Positions 46,910-55,907 of a DNA stretch of 64,000 nucleotides are shown here, in pieces; the stretch's first letter is position 1; each line of letters begins with the position of its first letter. The position numbers and the translations under genes are program-made. This DNA comes from Agrobacterium tumefaciens (GTDB lineage: Bacteria > Pseudomonadota > Alphaproteobacteria > Rhizobiales > Rhizobiaceae): assembly GCA_017744915.1 (NCBI GenBank), contig JAGIAH010000002.1:62001-126000 (forward strand). Direction: 5' to 3'. The notes under the pieces were generated by a model. It did no database searches. It was given only the letters and a program-made list of their open reading frames with translations, and was not told the DNA's origin.

Positions 46910-49021
46910 ATGAATGACCAGCCCGCAGTTTCCGATTTCGTTCAGGCCAGCCGCGTTCTCAAGGTCAGGTCGCCTTTGGGCGAAGATCAATTGTTGCCGG
47001 AGCGCCTGTCGGTCGAGGAGGGCGTGTCGCAGCTCTTCGATATCCACCTGACGGTGCGGGCCAAGAAGGAAGCGGTCAAACCCGAGGAACTGATCGGGCG
47101 GCTGGTCGATGTTTCGGTCGAGATCAGCCAGGGCGATGGCGATGGCGGCGGTGTTCGCCGTCCGTTCAACGGCCTGGTGACGGAACTGCACGAGGGACCG
47201 CCGATTACCCGTGGCATGCGCTCCTATGCGCTGACCATCCGGCCGCAGATGTGGCTGCTGTCGCGCCGGTCCGATTGCCGCATCTGGATGGACAAGACGG
47301 CGGTCGAGATCGTCGAGACGCTGTTTTCCGAACACGGCATTCCGGCACCCGATACATCCGGCATCATCTCGCCACCGCCTGCGCAGCATTATAGCGTGCA
47401 GTTTAACGAGACCGATCTCGATTTTCTCACCCGCCGTTTCGAAGAGGACGGCCTGTTCTACTGGTTCAGCCATGAGGATGGCTCCCACAAGCTGCATGTG
47501 GCCGATAGCGCCAGCGGCTGGCTCGGGCCATCACCGGCCGCACAGGGCGAGGGAACGGTGCGGCTTGCGCAGGGCTCGTCGGATCGCAACCACATAAATG
47601 ACTGGGCGCGGCGCTTTTCTTACGTCTCCGGCCAGCGGGCGGGTGCGGACTGGAATTTCGAGACACCGGGCATGGTGCCGGGCACGATGACGCCATCGCT
47701 GGTGCAGATGCCGGATGCGACCAAACGCGAACTTTACGAATATCCGGCCCGCATCAAGACGGTGGAAGAGGCGGAGCGGGCGCAGAAACTCAGAACCCAG
47801 TCCATCGAAGCCGATCATGACCGGGTGTTCGGCTCGTCGACCGCGCGTATTCTGGAAGCTGGCCGGCGCTTCACGCCTTTCGAGGTCGCCCATCCCGAAC
47901 ATGCCTATGAGGAGCATGTGATCATCAGGGCAAGCCACAGCATCGTCGACCTGTCCTATGAAACAAACAGCAACGAGCCGGAATATCGCAACCACTTCGA
48001 GGCGATCCCGGCCCGCGTGCCGCTGACGCCGCACCGGGCAACGAAACGCCCGCGCATCGAGGGCACGCAGGTGGCGATCGTCGCCGGGCCCGAAGGCGAG
48101 GAAATCCATCCGGATCAATATGGCCGCATCAAGCTGTGGTTCCCCTGGGACCGCAAGGCGAAGAAGGATGGCACGGATACGTGCTGGGTGCGGGTGGCGC
48201 AGAACTGGGCGGGCTCCACCTGGGGCGGCCAGATCATTCCGCGTATCGGCATGGAGGTCATGGTTGCCTTTGTCGATGGCGACCCGGACCGGCCGCTGGT
48301 GACCGGCGTGGTGCCGAATGCGCGGCAGACCGTTCCGTATGATCTGCCGGCGAACAAGACGCGCAGCACGTTCCGCACCAATACGCACAAAGGGTCCGGA
48401 TTTAACGAATTGCGGTTTGAGGACGAAGCGGAGCAGGAGGAGGTATTTCTCCACGCTCAGAAGGACACGAATTTTGAAATTCTGAACGATTATTCCAAAC
48501 GCGTGGGACACGATAAATCGGAACTCGTGGCCAACGACAAATCGACGGAAGTTGGCGGCGACCATGATGAGGTGATCGCCGGCAACATGTCGATTGCGGT
48601 AGGCGAAAATGCCTTGTCAAACCTTCTGAGGGACAAGACGAAGCTCGTCTTCGACAAGGTTGGCGCTGCGTTGGGCAAAATGAAGATCCCGGACCCATTC
48701 AATTTCGCGAAAGGGAATTTCCAGCTTTTCGTGGAGAAAAATCACTCGCAGGTCGTCGGTATCGGGTCCTCGGAAGTTGTCGGCGGGGCGAAATCAACGG
48801 TCGTTGGACACACTTATCAAACGACGGTGGGTAAGTCTCACAGTGTCATCGTCCGGGGGCGCTCCGATACGGATATCGGGCGCATCATGAACATCCGGGT
48901 AGGCGAACAATTGACGATCAAGGTGGGAGAGAACTCGATGCTGACGATGTCGCGCGAGGGGCATATCGTGATTCAAGGGAAGCATATTCATTTCCAAGCC
49001 GACCAGATTACACAGAACTGA
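46910..49021 (+). CDS. vgrG: Type VI secretion tip protein VgrG
   Basis: A 703-residue spike protein. The N-terminal ~350 residues match the gp27/phage_GPD part (VQFNETDLDFLTRRFEEDGL). An OB-fold begins near residue 392 (EGEEIHPDQYGRIKLWFPWD), and a repetitive beta-prism C-terminus includes KSTVVGHTYQTTVGKSHSVI. There is no extra enzymatic C-terminal domain, so it is a structural tip that carries separate cargo. The ATG at 46910 follows GAGG. The frame is open further upstream without family similarity. It heads the cargo operon below. No tss sheath or baseplate genes occur in the window, so the apparatus must be encoded elsewhere. Confidence 0.95.
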   Translation: MNDQPAVSDFVQASRVLKVRSPLGEDQLLPERLSVEEGVSQLFDIHLTVRAKKEAVKPEELIGRLVDVSVEISQGDGDGGGVRRPFNGLVTELHEGPPITRGMRSYALTIRPQMWLLSRRSDCRIWMDKTAVEIVETLFSEHGIPAPDTSGIISPPPAQHYSVQFNETDLDFLTRRFEEDGLFYWFSHEDGSHKLHVADSASGWLGPSPAAQGEGTVRLAQGSSDRNHINDWARRFSYVSGQRAGADWNFETPGMVPGTMTPSLVQMPDATKRELYEYPARIKTVEEAERAQKLRTQSIEADHDRVFGSSTARILEAGRRFTPFEVAHPEHAYEEHVIIRASHSIVDLSYETNSNEPEYRNHFEAIPARVPLTPHRATKRPRIEGTQVAIVAGPEGEEIHPDQYGRIKLWFPWDRKAKKDGTDTCWVRVAQNWAGSTWGGQIIPRIGMEVMVAFVDGDPDRPLVTGVVPNARQTVPYDLPANKTRSTFRTNTHKGSGFNELRFEDEAEQEEVFLHAQKDTNFEILNDYSKRVGHDKSELVANDKSTEVGGDHDEVIAGNMSIAVGENALSNLLRDKTKLVFDKVGAALGKMKIPDPFNFAKGNFQLFVEKNHSQVVGIGSSEVVGGAKSTVVGHTYQTTVGKSHSVIVRGRSDTDIGRIMNIRVGEQLTIKVGENSMLTMSREGHIVIQGKHIHFQADQITQN

Positions 49022-49030
49022 GTGTAGGCC

Positions 49031-50176
49031 ATGGCTGAGAAACCATCAGGATTGCCGCCGTCTCGCATGCTGGGTGTGCCGTTTTCCGCATATGACGACG
49101 ACAATGTTCTGGATATGTTGAAAACCGACCTGTCGACGTTCAAGCGTCATCCGTTTTTTCCGGTATCTCCGCGGATCACGCCGCCATATCGCGCAGATGC
49201 GCCCCAGCAGTCGTTCAATTCCAACGGCGGAATGTGCGAATATATACCGGCTGTGGACGAGACCGTGCTTTTCGGACGATCGTCCAGCGCAAACAAGCTC
49301 CTTCCCCAGAAAGAACGTGAAAACGAGACCAAGGAAAACGCCTGGAAGTTTGGTGAGCTGAGCAAGGACTACAAGGATGCGGGCGTCGGCAAGAAATATC
49401 AACGGGGCGTGAGAGAGTATCTTGCTTCGGGTTACACACGCCGCAATCCGGACGGAAAGACCGCCCACGACACTGACTGGCGCGGCAAATGGAAGGAACG
49501 CAATTTCCAGGTTGCCGAATTTACCTGGTGGAAAGCCGATAAAAAATTGGCCGGAGACAGCTTTGGCGACCCGGCAAAGGATTGGGCTTCAGGAGAATAC
49601 AAGCTCGGTGCACTGGAAGGTGATGGAAAGGCCGGTTTTTCTGTCACCAAAGGCGGAATTGATGCCAAACTAAGCGCAAAAGCCAGTGCCGCCGCCGCCC
49701 AGGGCAAGGTCGAAGTTCTCAAGGACCAGGTCATCTCCGGCGCCGCGAAAGGTGCTGTGCTGAAAGGAGAGCTCGAGGGCGAGGTTGCCTTTGTCGGTAA
49801 CCCTGAAGAGGTAACGGGAACACTGAAACTTGCCGCCAAGGCCAATGTCATCGAGGGCTCGGTCAACGGAGAACTCTGCCTGACGCCAAGCCGTGTCGGC
49901 AACCCTGTCATCAAAGCGTGGAACTGGTTGTTCGAAGAGCACAACCAGCTCATCGAGGACAAATGGGATATAGGTGTTTGTGTTGGCGGTGAGTTGCAGG
50001 GAGCTGTTGGCGCTCAGGCTGAGGCATCTGCTGAAGCTGGCGTGAAAAAGGGCAAGGCGCGCGCCGAAGTCGGCGCAAAGCTTGGCTTGGGCGTGGGTGG
50101 CGGCGCGAAAGTGTCTGGCGGCCTGACGGGTCTTGATAAGGCGGCAGACCTCGTCAAGGGATGGTGGGGAAAATGA
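49031..50176 (+). CDS. Ala/Gly-rich T6SS-cluster protein, possible second effector or carrier
   Basis: A 381-residue protein starting nine bases after vgrG. The N-terminal ~190 residues are hydrophilic with a YDDDNVLDMLKTDLSTFKRH helix. The C-terminal half is a run of short, alternating Ala/Gly/Lys/Glu beta-like repeats, for example KLSAKASAAAAQGKVEVLK and GAQAEASAEAGVKKGKARAE, ending VGGGAKVSGGLTGL. Such amphipathic repeats occur in several T6SS-linked toxins and their carriers. There is no signal peptide or nuclease motif. A role in membrane interaction is speculative. Confidence 0.55.
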   Translation: MAEKPSGLPPSRMLGVPFSAYDDDNVLDMLKTDLSTFKRHPFFPVSPRITPPYRADAPQQSFNSNGGMCEYIPAVDETVLFGRSSSANKLLPQKERENETKENAWKFGELSKDYKDAGVGKKYQRGVREYLASGYTRRNPDGKTAHDTDWRGKWKERNFQVAEFTWWKADKKLAGDSFGDPAKDWASGEYKLGALEGDGKAGFSVTKGGIDAKLSAKASAAAAQGKVEVLKDQVISGAAKGAVLKGELEGEVAFVGNPEEVTGTLKLAAKANVIEGSVNGELCLTPSRVGNPVIKAWNWLFEEHNQLIEDKWDIGVCVGGELQGAVGAQAEASAEAGVKKGKARAEVGAKLGLGVGGGAKVSGGLTGLDKAADLVKGWWGK

Positions 50177-50192
50177 TACGGAGAACCGAACG

Positions 50193-51356
50193 TTGAAGCC
50201 TCTATTTTTGGTGCTGCGCCGACTGTCTTTTTCGGCGATAGTTTTAATGACGACCGCAATTGGATTGGATGTTATGGCTGAAGATTATACGAGCCGTTTG
50301 ACCCTCGACACCACAGCGAAGGCGTCGGAGCCATATACATTTCAAGACGCCAAGGATCTTAACTTCCACTCGGTCAAGATCGACAAGTTCATGTGGTTCA
50401 AGGAACAGCGGGCACTGTCCGAATGGGACAAGTACGAAACCTTCGACAATGTTACCCTGCAGACGATCGGCTATGATCCCGCCAATCGCGATCATTTCGA
50501 AATCCAGATCATCACCGCCGAGATCAAACCGGAAAAGGTTGCCCGTGGGGTCGATTACGCCCGGCTCTTTGCGAAAGAATGGGCACCTTCGGTCGCCGCG
50601 ATGAAGGAACATGGTCGCGATGCTGGCGATGTGTTTGCCCTCGGGCCGGATAATGGATTCAACCGCCGTGAGAGGGTTGCGGTTTGGCGCGAGGACAAGT
50701 CTCTGCTCATTGTGCGTGCCGGCTATGCAGAAGAGGAGGCCGCCCGCGTCGAACCCCAGATCGGGCAATTTTTCGGAGCTTTGAAGCTCGACAACGAAAC
50801 GGCTGACAGCATTGAAGGCTCGATGCATTGGGAAAAATTGCCGTCGAGTGGCGGCACGGTCTACTCCGCGCGCCTGCCGGATGGATGGAAAAAACTGACA
50901 CAGAACAGCGATCCCAATCCGTCCTATACGGGAGCGATATTCACAAATTCCAATGATCCGGACGGAAACGCGGCCGTATCCCTGTTCGCCTTTCCAACGC
51001 CCAAGTCGGACGTGTCGCCAACTGACGACCAGTTGCGTCAACTCGCTGCCAAAGTGGTGGAAATAGAGCTGCAGAATCTCATGCCGGACGTGGGCTTCAA
51101 GTTGGACGAGGACGTCAGTTTCGTTCCCGGCGAAAAAGTCGGTGACGTGGACAAAGGTTTCATCGACATCGTTACTCTCCAGGGCAGCGAACAGAAGATA
51201 CGTGCCAGGACCGTATTGAGTGTCGGGAAAGGCGTTGTCACCGCAGTGGCTTCGCTTACTGCGTTTCCTGCTGCGCCGAAGGACGTTGCAACAATGATCC
51301 ATACCGATTTCGTTACGCGTACCATCGAAGAAGGTTTGGTGAAACAACTGAAATAG
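50193..51356 (+). CDS. Secreted DcrB-like protein of the T6SS cargo cluster
   Basis: A 387-residue predicted periplasmic protein. The TTG at 50193 starts a signal peptide (LRRLSFSAIVLMTTAIGLDV, cleavage after VMA at ~residue 29) and has GGAGA upstream. The C-terminal ~170 residues (ARLPDGWKKLTQNSDPNPSY, then VSLFAFPTPK) resemble DcrB/PsbP-like lipoprotein folds. Because it is exported by Sec and sits next to a putative effector, it may be an immunity protein for the 49031-50176 product. That is inference from position only. Its function is otherwise unknown. Confidence 0.6.
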   Translation: MKPLFLVLRRLSFSAIVLMTTAIGLDVMAEDYTSRLTLDTTAKASEPYTFQDAKDLNFHSVKIDKFMWFKEQRALSEWDKYETFDNVTLQTIGYDPANRDHFEIQIITAEIKPEKVARGVDYARLFAKEWAPSVAAMKEHGRDAGDVFALGPDNGFNRRERVAVWREDKSLLIVRAGYAEEEAARVEPQIGQFFGALKLDNETADSIEGSMHWEKLPSSGGTVYSARLPDGWKKLTQNSDPNPSYTGAIFTNSNDPDGNAAVSLFAFPTPKSDVSPTDDQLRQLAAKVVEIELQNLMPDVGFKLDEDVSFVPGEKVGDVDKGFIDIVTLQGSEQKIRARTVLSVGKGVVTAVASLTAFPAAPKDVATMIHTDFVTRTIEEGLVKQLK

Positions 51357-51434
51357 AGATCTGTGGTCGCTGGAAGTGCCGCTCATTTTGGGATCGGCCT
51401 TCCATCTGGATGAATTTAGAGGGAGTTCGCAGGT

Positions 51435-51683
51435 ATGAATCAAATCCCTGATCGTAAAGCGCTGTTGGCACAAGCTCTTCCGTTATCGGAGGATGCCTGG
51501 GGCAAGCTACTGAAGCTTGCGGCAATGATCGAGTTTGACGGTTCCGGTGCGTTGGCAATCCGTAATGGCGAAGCCCGCATCGTGCTGGGTGCTGATGGAG
51601 TCGTCAGAGTGGAAGGCAAGAAAATCATCCAGACGGCTCGCCAGAATATCGCACTGGACGCTGCCTATATCGACCTGAACTGA
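51435..51683 (+). CDS. Small beta-repeat protein of the T6SS cargo cluster
   Basis: An 82-residue protein. The second half, GEARIVLGADGVVRVEGKKI, resembles the repeating strands at the VgrG C-terminus (compare SREGHIVIQGKHIHFQADQI in the VgrG here). It may sit at the spike tip as an extension or adaptor. The ATG at 51435 is preceded by a weak AGGTA. The DUF2169 gene follows five bases after its stop. No enzyme motif is visible. Confidence 0.6.
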   Translation: MNQIPDRKALLAQALPLSEDAWGKLLKLAAMIEFDGSGALAIRNGEARIVLGADGVVRVEGKKIIQTARQNIALDAAYIDLN

Positions 51684-51688
51684 CCGGC

Positions 51689-52714
51689 ATGTGGGCAGTC
51701 AGCAACAACACGCCTTTCTCCGCGGACGGTTATTTCATTCGGGATCGTGATGGAAAGGAATATTGGTGTGTCGCCGTGCGCGGGCGGTTTCGTGCGCGTC
51801 CCGACGGCATGACTGATCTTCTTGAGCCGCAGCCTGTCCGGCTCTCGCCGGCTTATCGTGACGCCGAGGCAAATGAGCTCCTCGCGGATGCTGATTTCGC
51901 ACCTTTCAGGCCCGCCGCAGATATTCTTCTCCATGGCTCGGCTGTGGCGCTGGACGAAAAGCCTTTGGACCGTATCGATGTCACCGTTGCTGTCGGTACA
52001 ATGACCAAGCAGGCTGCCGTCACGGGCGAAGCGCGCATGATCAAAAAAAGGCGCGGCTGGGAGGCTGCCGAAAGAGAACGGGTTTCACGCGTTGAACTGT
52101 CATGGACGCGTTCGCTCGGCGGAAGCGATCTCTTTGCGGATGACGATGGCGCCGAGTGCGAAGCCAATCCAATTGGCCGGGGCTGGTCCCGTCATTTCGA
52201 GCGTGCGCCGGAGGGCGCGGAATTGGCCATGCCGCAGATCTCGGCTCCCGCCGATGTCTTCGATCCTGGCCGTCCGCTTTCGCAGCCGGTCGGCTTCGGC
52301 GCGATTCAGCCGGCCTGGGCAACGCGGCGTATCCACGCCGGCACCTATGATGAAGCGTGGATGAAACACAGGTCGCCGCTTTTGCCTTCCGATTTCTCGG
52401 AAAATTTCCACCAGACCGCGCCGGTCGATCAAATCTATCCCGGCGAGTTGCGTGGTGGCGAACCGGTGCGACTGGAAGGGCTTCATCCGGAAGGCGGTTA
52501 CGCATTTCGCCTGCCGCAATGTATCCTCGAAGCGGACACTCGGATCGCCGGCAAGACGCTGACGCACAGGTTCAGGCTCGTTCAGGTGGAAATCACGGGC
52601 GATGAGCGTCTCGTGGATCTGGTATGGAACGCCCATGTGCCCTGTGGCGGGCGCGATCAGGACGTTGAAGTCTCTTTCCTTCGATTGAGGCAAATGGCCG
52701 GGGTCGTTTCATGA
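51689..52714 (+). CDS. DUF2169 T6SS adaptor/chaperone-like protein
   Basis: A 341-residue protein matching DUF2169: WAVSNNTPFSADGYFIRDRD at the start, a GSAVALDEKPLDRIDVTVAV segment and a PVGFGAIQPAW motif. DUF2169 proteins are encoded beside DUF4150 effectors and are thought to load or stabilise PAAR-like cargo on VgrG. It overlaps the ketosynthase-like gene by four bases, consistent with a co-produced loading module. Confidence 0.88.
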   Translation: MWAVSNNTPFSADGYFIRDRDGKEYWCVAVRGRFRARPDGMTDLLEPQPVRLSPAYRDAEANELLADADFAPFRPAADILLHGSAVALDEKPLDRIDVTVAVGTMTKQAAVTGEARMIKKRRGWEAAERERVSRVELSWTRSLGGSDLFADDDGAECEANPIGRGWSRHFERAPEGAELAMPQISAPADVFDPGRPLSQPVGFGAIQPAWATRRIHAGTYDEAWMKHRSPLLPSDFSENFHQTAPVDQIYPGELRGGEPVRLEGLHPEGGYAFRLPQCILEADTRIAGKTLTHRFRLVQVEITGDERLVDLVWNAHVPCGGRDQDVEVSFLRLRQMAGVVS

Positions 52715-53778
52715 GGGCAGCGGTTTCAATTCTGGCGGCCGGTCTGACATGTCCGGCGGGCAAAAATTTTGAAACGGCAATTGCCGCCTATTCGCGTGGC
52801 GAACGGTTTACCGAGAAGGACCGCAACCTGGTGATGGCGGACGGGCGACCACCGACCCTTGCGCCGGTCTATCCGTTGACGGAAGAGCGGGACTATGTCG
52901 AGCGGCTGCGAAAATTACTGTCCTGCGCGCTTGCCGATTGCCTTGCGCAATTGGCGCAGCGGGGGCAGGAAAGCGCGGATTATGCGATGCTTCTGCTGCT
53001 GCCCTATTGGATGGAGGGCGGGGTTGTCGCCGAGGCCTTTGATGCCAGGCTTAAGCAAACCCCTCTGACGCAGGTGAAGAGCCTCTCCGTTTCCTTTGGC
53101 GGACAGGCGGAAAGCCTGCAGCTTGTTGGCCGGGATGGTCCGGAAATCGTGAGGAGAACGGATAGAGTTGTCCTTGTTGCGGTTGTCGACAGTTATATTC
53201 ACTCGGACATGCTCGACAGTCTGGCCTATCACGGTGAACTGCTGACACGGGACAACCCCTACGGCATGGTTCCCGGTGAAGCTGCGGCTGTGCTGGCGCT
53301 TGGGCCGGAAGACAATACGCGGCTCGGCCGGATTGCGCGCCTTTCTATCATGGAAGAGCCTGAAAGCCCTGTTGATCCCGAGCGCGGATTGATGGGCCGC
53401 GCCCTTGCGAGCTGTTATGGGGCCCTCCTCGAAGGCGGCTTTTCTCCGGATCGCTTCATTGTCGATCTCAATGGTGATCGCGTCCGCGCCGAGGAATTTG
53501 GATATGCGATCACAACCAATGCCGCGCAAATGGCCGACCTGTCCGACAGGGCGGAAATCCCGGCGCTTCAGCTGGGTGACCTTGGGGCCGCGAGCGGGCT
53601 TGTGATGGCGGCGCTTGCGCTTGGGCCGGCGCCCGGATCGCGCGTAGAAAAGGCGGAGCCGGGGGGCGTGGAATTTCTCTACAGCCTGCTGTCCGCCAGT
53701 TCCCGTGACGGGTTGAGAGCGGCGACAATCGTGGAAAGCGTCCAGCGCGACATGGAAACCGGCAGGATAGACGCATGA
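52711..53778 (+). CDS. Beta-ketoacyl-synthase-fold protein lacking the catalytic cysteine
   Basis: A 355-residue protein with thiolase-fold landmarks: VVLVAVVDSYIHSDMLDSLA, PYGMVPGEAAAVLALG and LGDLGAASGLVMAALALG. In active ketosynthases the nucleophile lies in a TAC-x-S motif before the V-DS strand and is accompanied by two histidines. None of these is seen in the equivalent places, so it is probably non-catalytic. Thiolase-like proteins recur between DUF2169 and DUF4150 genes in T6SS cargo clusters and may act in effector loading. It overlaps both neighbours by four bases. Confidence 0.7.
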   Translation: MRAAVSILAAGLTCPAGKNFETAIAAYSRGERFTEKDRNLVMADGRPPTLAPVYPLTEERDYVERLRKLLSCALADCLAQLAQRGQESADYAMLLLLPYWMEGGVVAEAFDARLKQTPLTQVKSLSVSFGGQAESLQLVGRDGPEIVRRTDRVVLVAVVDSYIHSDMLDSLAYHGELLTRDNPYGMVPGEAAAVLALGPEDNTRLGRIARLSIMEEPESPVDPERGLMGRALASCYGALLEGGFSPDRFIVDLNGDRVRAEEFGYAITTNAAQMADLSDRAEIPALQLGDLGAASGLVMAALALGPAPGSRVEKAEPGGVEFLYSLLSASSRDGLRAATIVESVQRDMETGRIDA

Positions 53779-54896
53779 AGGAAACAATCCGCATCAACGG
53801 GATTACACTCTGCCATAAAAACTCGAATGGCTATGTCCGCTCGACGCTGCCGGATGTATGCCTGACCCCGCCCAAGCCTGTGCCCGTGCCGTATACGAAT
53901 ACCGCATTCGCCCGCGACCTCGCCGATGGCACCACCACGGTGTTTTCGCATGGCGGGGCGATGAATGGCGTGCGCGGCTCCCGGTTCGCCAAATCGATCG
54001 GTGACGAGCCCGGTTCGTCCGGAGGGGTCAAATCCGGCACGCATCTGCATGAGGCCACTTTCCTGTCCTGGTCTCCCAACGTATTCATGCAAGGCCGCGC
54101 GGTGACGCGCCTTACCGACAAGATGCTGCTTAACAAGGGCAACACCGTATCGGTCGGCGGCTACAAGACCGATCTGCCCGAAGGCGATCCCGAACGTTAT
54201 CTCTGCGAGGTGGGCTGCCGCTGTTATGCGCTGCATCGTCCGAGAAACAGCGTTACCGAGGGGCTTGAATGGATGGATCAGGTTTTGCCACGCGACGACG
54301 AGGCGAGCCCGGGCCGATACCAGCGCTGTGTCGATGCGACGATCCAGGCGCAATATCCGAACACGGTCCTTGGCAGCAGCATGCCTGTCGGCGATCCGCG
54401 CACCAATTACGGCTATATTTCCGAACTTGGCTTCTGGGACCCGAACAATCCGAACAACACATTCCCGGACAAACCGCCCGGCAATGTCATCCTGCAGGGA
54501 GAGGAACACGACATTCCCAAGGTTCCCCGCCGGGCGCCCTGGGGCGGTACGCGATGGTTCAACGTGCGTGGCTCCCGCTGGCTCGACGTGGTGAAAGTCG
54601 AGAACGGCCAGATGACCCATATGTACGACATGAAATTTCCGGGAGACAAGTTTCCGAATGATGCGGCGAAGGCCAGGGCATATGAAGATATCGCTGACCG
54701 GCACGGTGCTGAATATAGTGAGTTCGTGGTGCTGGATGAGTGTGACAACTGTGAGGAAGCGGTAAGGCAGCGCGAACAGGAGCGGCAGTGGGAAGCTGAG
54801 AGACGGTGGCGCGAACTCCAGAAAGGTCTGGAGAATCCGATCTGGTTGCCCTTGCCCGGTCGTCGGTTCCCCGGCCGCCCGATACCGATCAAGTAG
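53775..54896 (+). CDS. T6SS effector: PAAR-like DUF4150 N-terminus with PD-(D/E)xK/VRR-Nuc-like C-terminus
   Basis: A 373-residue candidate DNase effector. Residues 1-~130 form a DUF4150 PAAR-like domain (PNVFMQGRAVTRLTDKMLLN, KGNTVSVGGYKTDLPEGD), which would cap the VgrG spike. A middle linker is Cys-rich (YLCEVGCRCYALHRP). The C-terminal part has RWLDVVKVENGQMTHMYDMK: D271 and the D285-x-K287 pair suit a PD-(D/E)xK nuclease of the VRR-Nuc type, followed by ARAYEDIADRHGAEYSEFVV. Nuclease activity is predicted, not shown. Immunity genes follow nine bases later. Confidence 0.82.
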   Translation: MKETIRINGITLCHKNSNGYVRSTLPDVCLTPPKPVPVPYTNTAFARDLADGTTTVFSHGGAMNGVRGSRFAKSIGDEPGSSGGVKSGTHLHEATFLSWSPNVFMQGRAVTRLTDKMLLNKGNTVSVGGYKTDLPEGDPERYLCEVGCRCYALHRPRNSVTEGLEWMDQVLPRDDEASPGRYQRCVDATIQAQYPNTVLGSSMPVGDPRTNYGYISELGFWDPNNPNNTFPDKPPGNVILQGEEHDIPKVPRRAPWGGTRWFNVRGSRWLDVVKVENGQMTHMYDMKFPGDKFPNDAAKARAYEDIADRHGAEYSEFVVLDECDNCEEAVRQREQERQWEAERRWRELQKGLENPIWLPLPGRRFPGRPIPIK

Positions 54897-54905
54897 GATA
54901 ATATC

Positions 54906-55898
54906 ATGAATTTAAACGAACTCATCACCACGATGGCCATCCTCGAGGAGCGGGGTGAACTCGAAAAACTGGATGAAATCGGATTGCCGCCCGGCAATGC
55001 CATCCAGTGGCTGTTCGGGCTGACATCCGGGTTCTATTTTGCCAATGGAGAAACGCATCAGATACGCCAATCCATGCTCGGTTTGGCAGTGCGTTATTAC
55101 GATCTCGCAGAGGGCAACACCAATTTATTGTCGTTTAATGAGCGGACACGCCGTATCTCAGCGGGAAAACAGATCGAGGAATATCTGTCGCAGGGCGACT
55201 ATTACGACGAGAAGGAGACGGCGAGTTTCTATATAAGGCATATGCCAAAACAGGCTTTGCGTTCGACGGATCCGGTCCACGACTACTTCACTGCCCTTCT
55301 TCCCGGCGCCGGTTATCGCGGCGGCAATGGACACCTCATGTGCCAGACGAGACTATCGGCGTTGTCGCGCGATCGGGATGGCGTGGTCCGTTTTTTCGTT
55401 GACGCCTGCCGCGATCTGCGGGTTTTCTACGCCGTATCGGGTTTATCGCTTTTTTTCTATTCCTACGCCTCGGGCGCAACGGCAAAAGCCTACCCTCTTT
55501 TTCGCAGGTTTCCCGGGCTGCTTTACGAGGATGGCGCGCGTTTTGGATTGGCGATACGAGACAGGACGGACACTATCCGCGACGTGAACTGGCTGACAGC
55601 CGTCAACGATGAACTGCTCGCGCGGGTTGGCGGCCTTGAAAAGGCACGAACGGTACTCGGCGAGGAAGTCATCCTTCACCCTTACGAGGGCGGCGTCGTT
55701 TTCCAGGCTGGAGACCAGCCTGTGCTCGGTGACTTGAACAAGGGGCGGGTGCCCGCGGCATATCGCGCGGTCAACGATTTTCTCAAGCCCCTGCGTTATG
55801 AGAACTGGGAGCGCGCCTATCTTAGAGCGCCACATGATGTCGATAAGATGGAGTACACCGAATGGTGGACACGCCGGTTTGATGGTGGCGAGCGTTAG
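54906..55898 (+). CDS. Type VI immunity protein (DUF3396-like), copy 1
   Basis: A 330-residue cytoplasmic protein similar to DUF3396 T6SS immunity proteins. Landmarks are GNAIQWLFGLTSGFYF, FYIRHMPKQALRS and RRFPGLLYEDGARFGLAI. It begins nine bases after the effector stop and probably binds and blocks the nuclease domain. By hand count it differs from copy 2 at 64 of 330 positions (about 81% identity), with no gaps. Differences cluster in residues 135-170 and at the C-terminus, which may set effector specificity. Confidence 0.8.
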   Translation: MNLNELITTMAILEERGELEKLDEIGLPPGNAIQWLFGLTSGFYFANGETHQIRQSMLGLAVRYYDLAEGNTNLLSFNERTRRISAGKQIEEYLSQGDYYDEKETASFYIRHMPKQALRSTDPVHDYFTALLPGAGYRGGNGHLMCQTRLSALSRDRDGVVRFFVDACRDLRVFYAVSGLSLFFYSYASGATAKAYPLFRRFPGLLYEDGARFGLAIRDRTDTIRDVNWLTAVNDELLARVGGLEKARTVLGEEVILHPYEGGVVFQAGDQPVLGDLNKGRVPAAYRAVNDFLKPLRYENWERAYLRAPHDVDKMEYTEWWTRRFDGGER

Positions 55899-55907
55899 GG
55901 CGGTTTC

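Noticed and set aside
47531-48565. 344-codon minus-strand open frame within vgrG
   Set aside because: It is an antisense shadow of a conserved vgrG.
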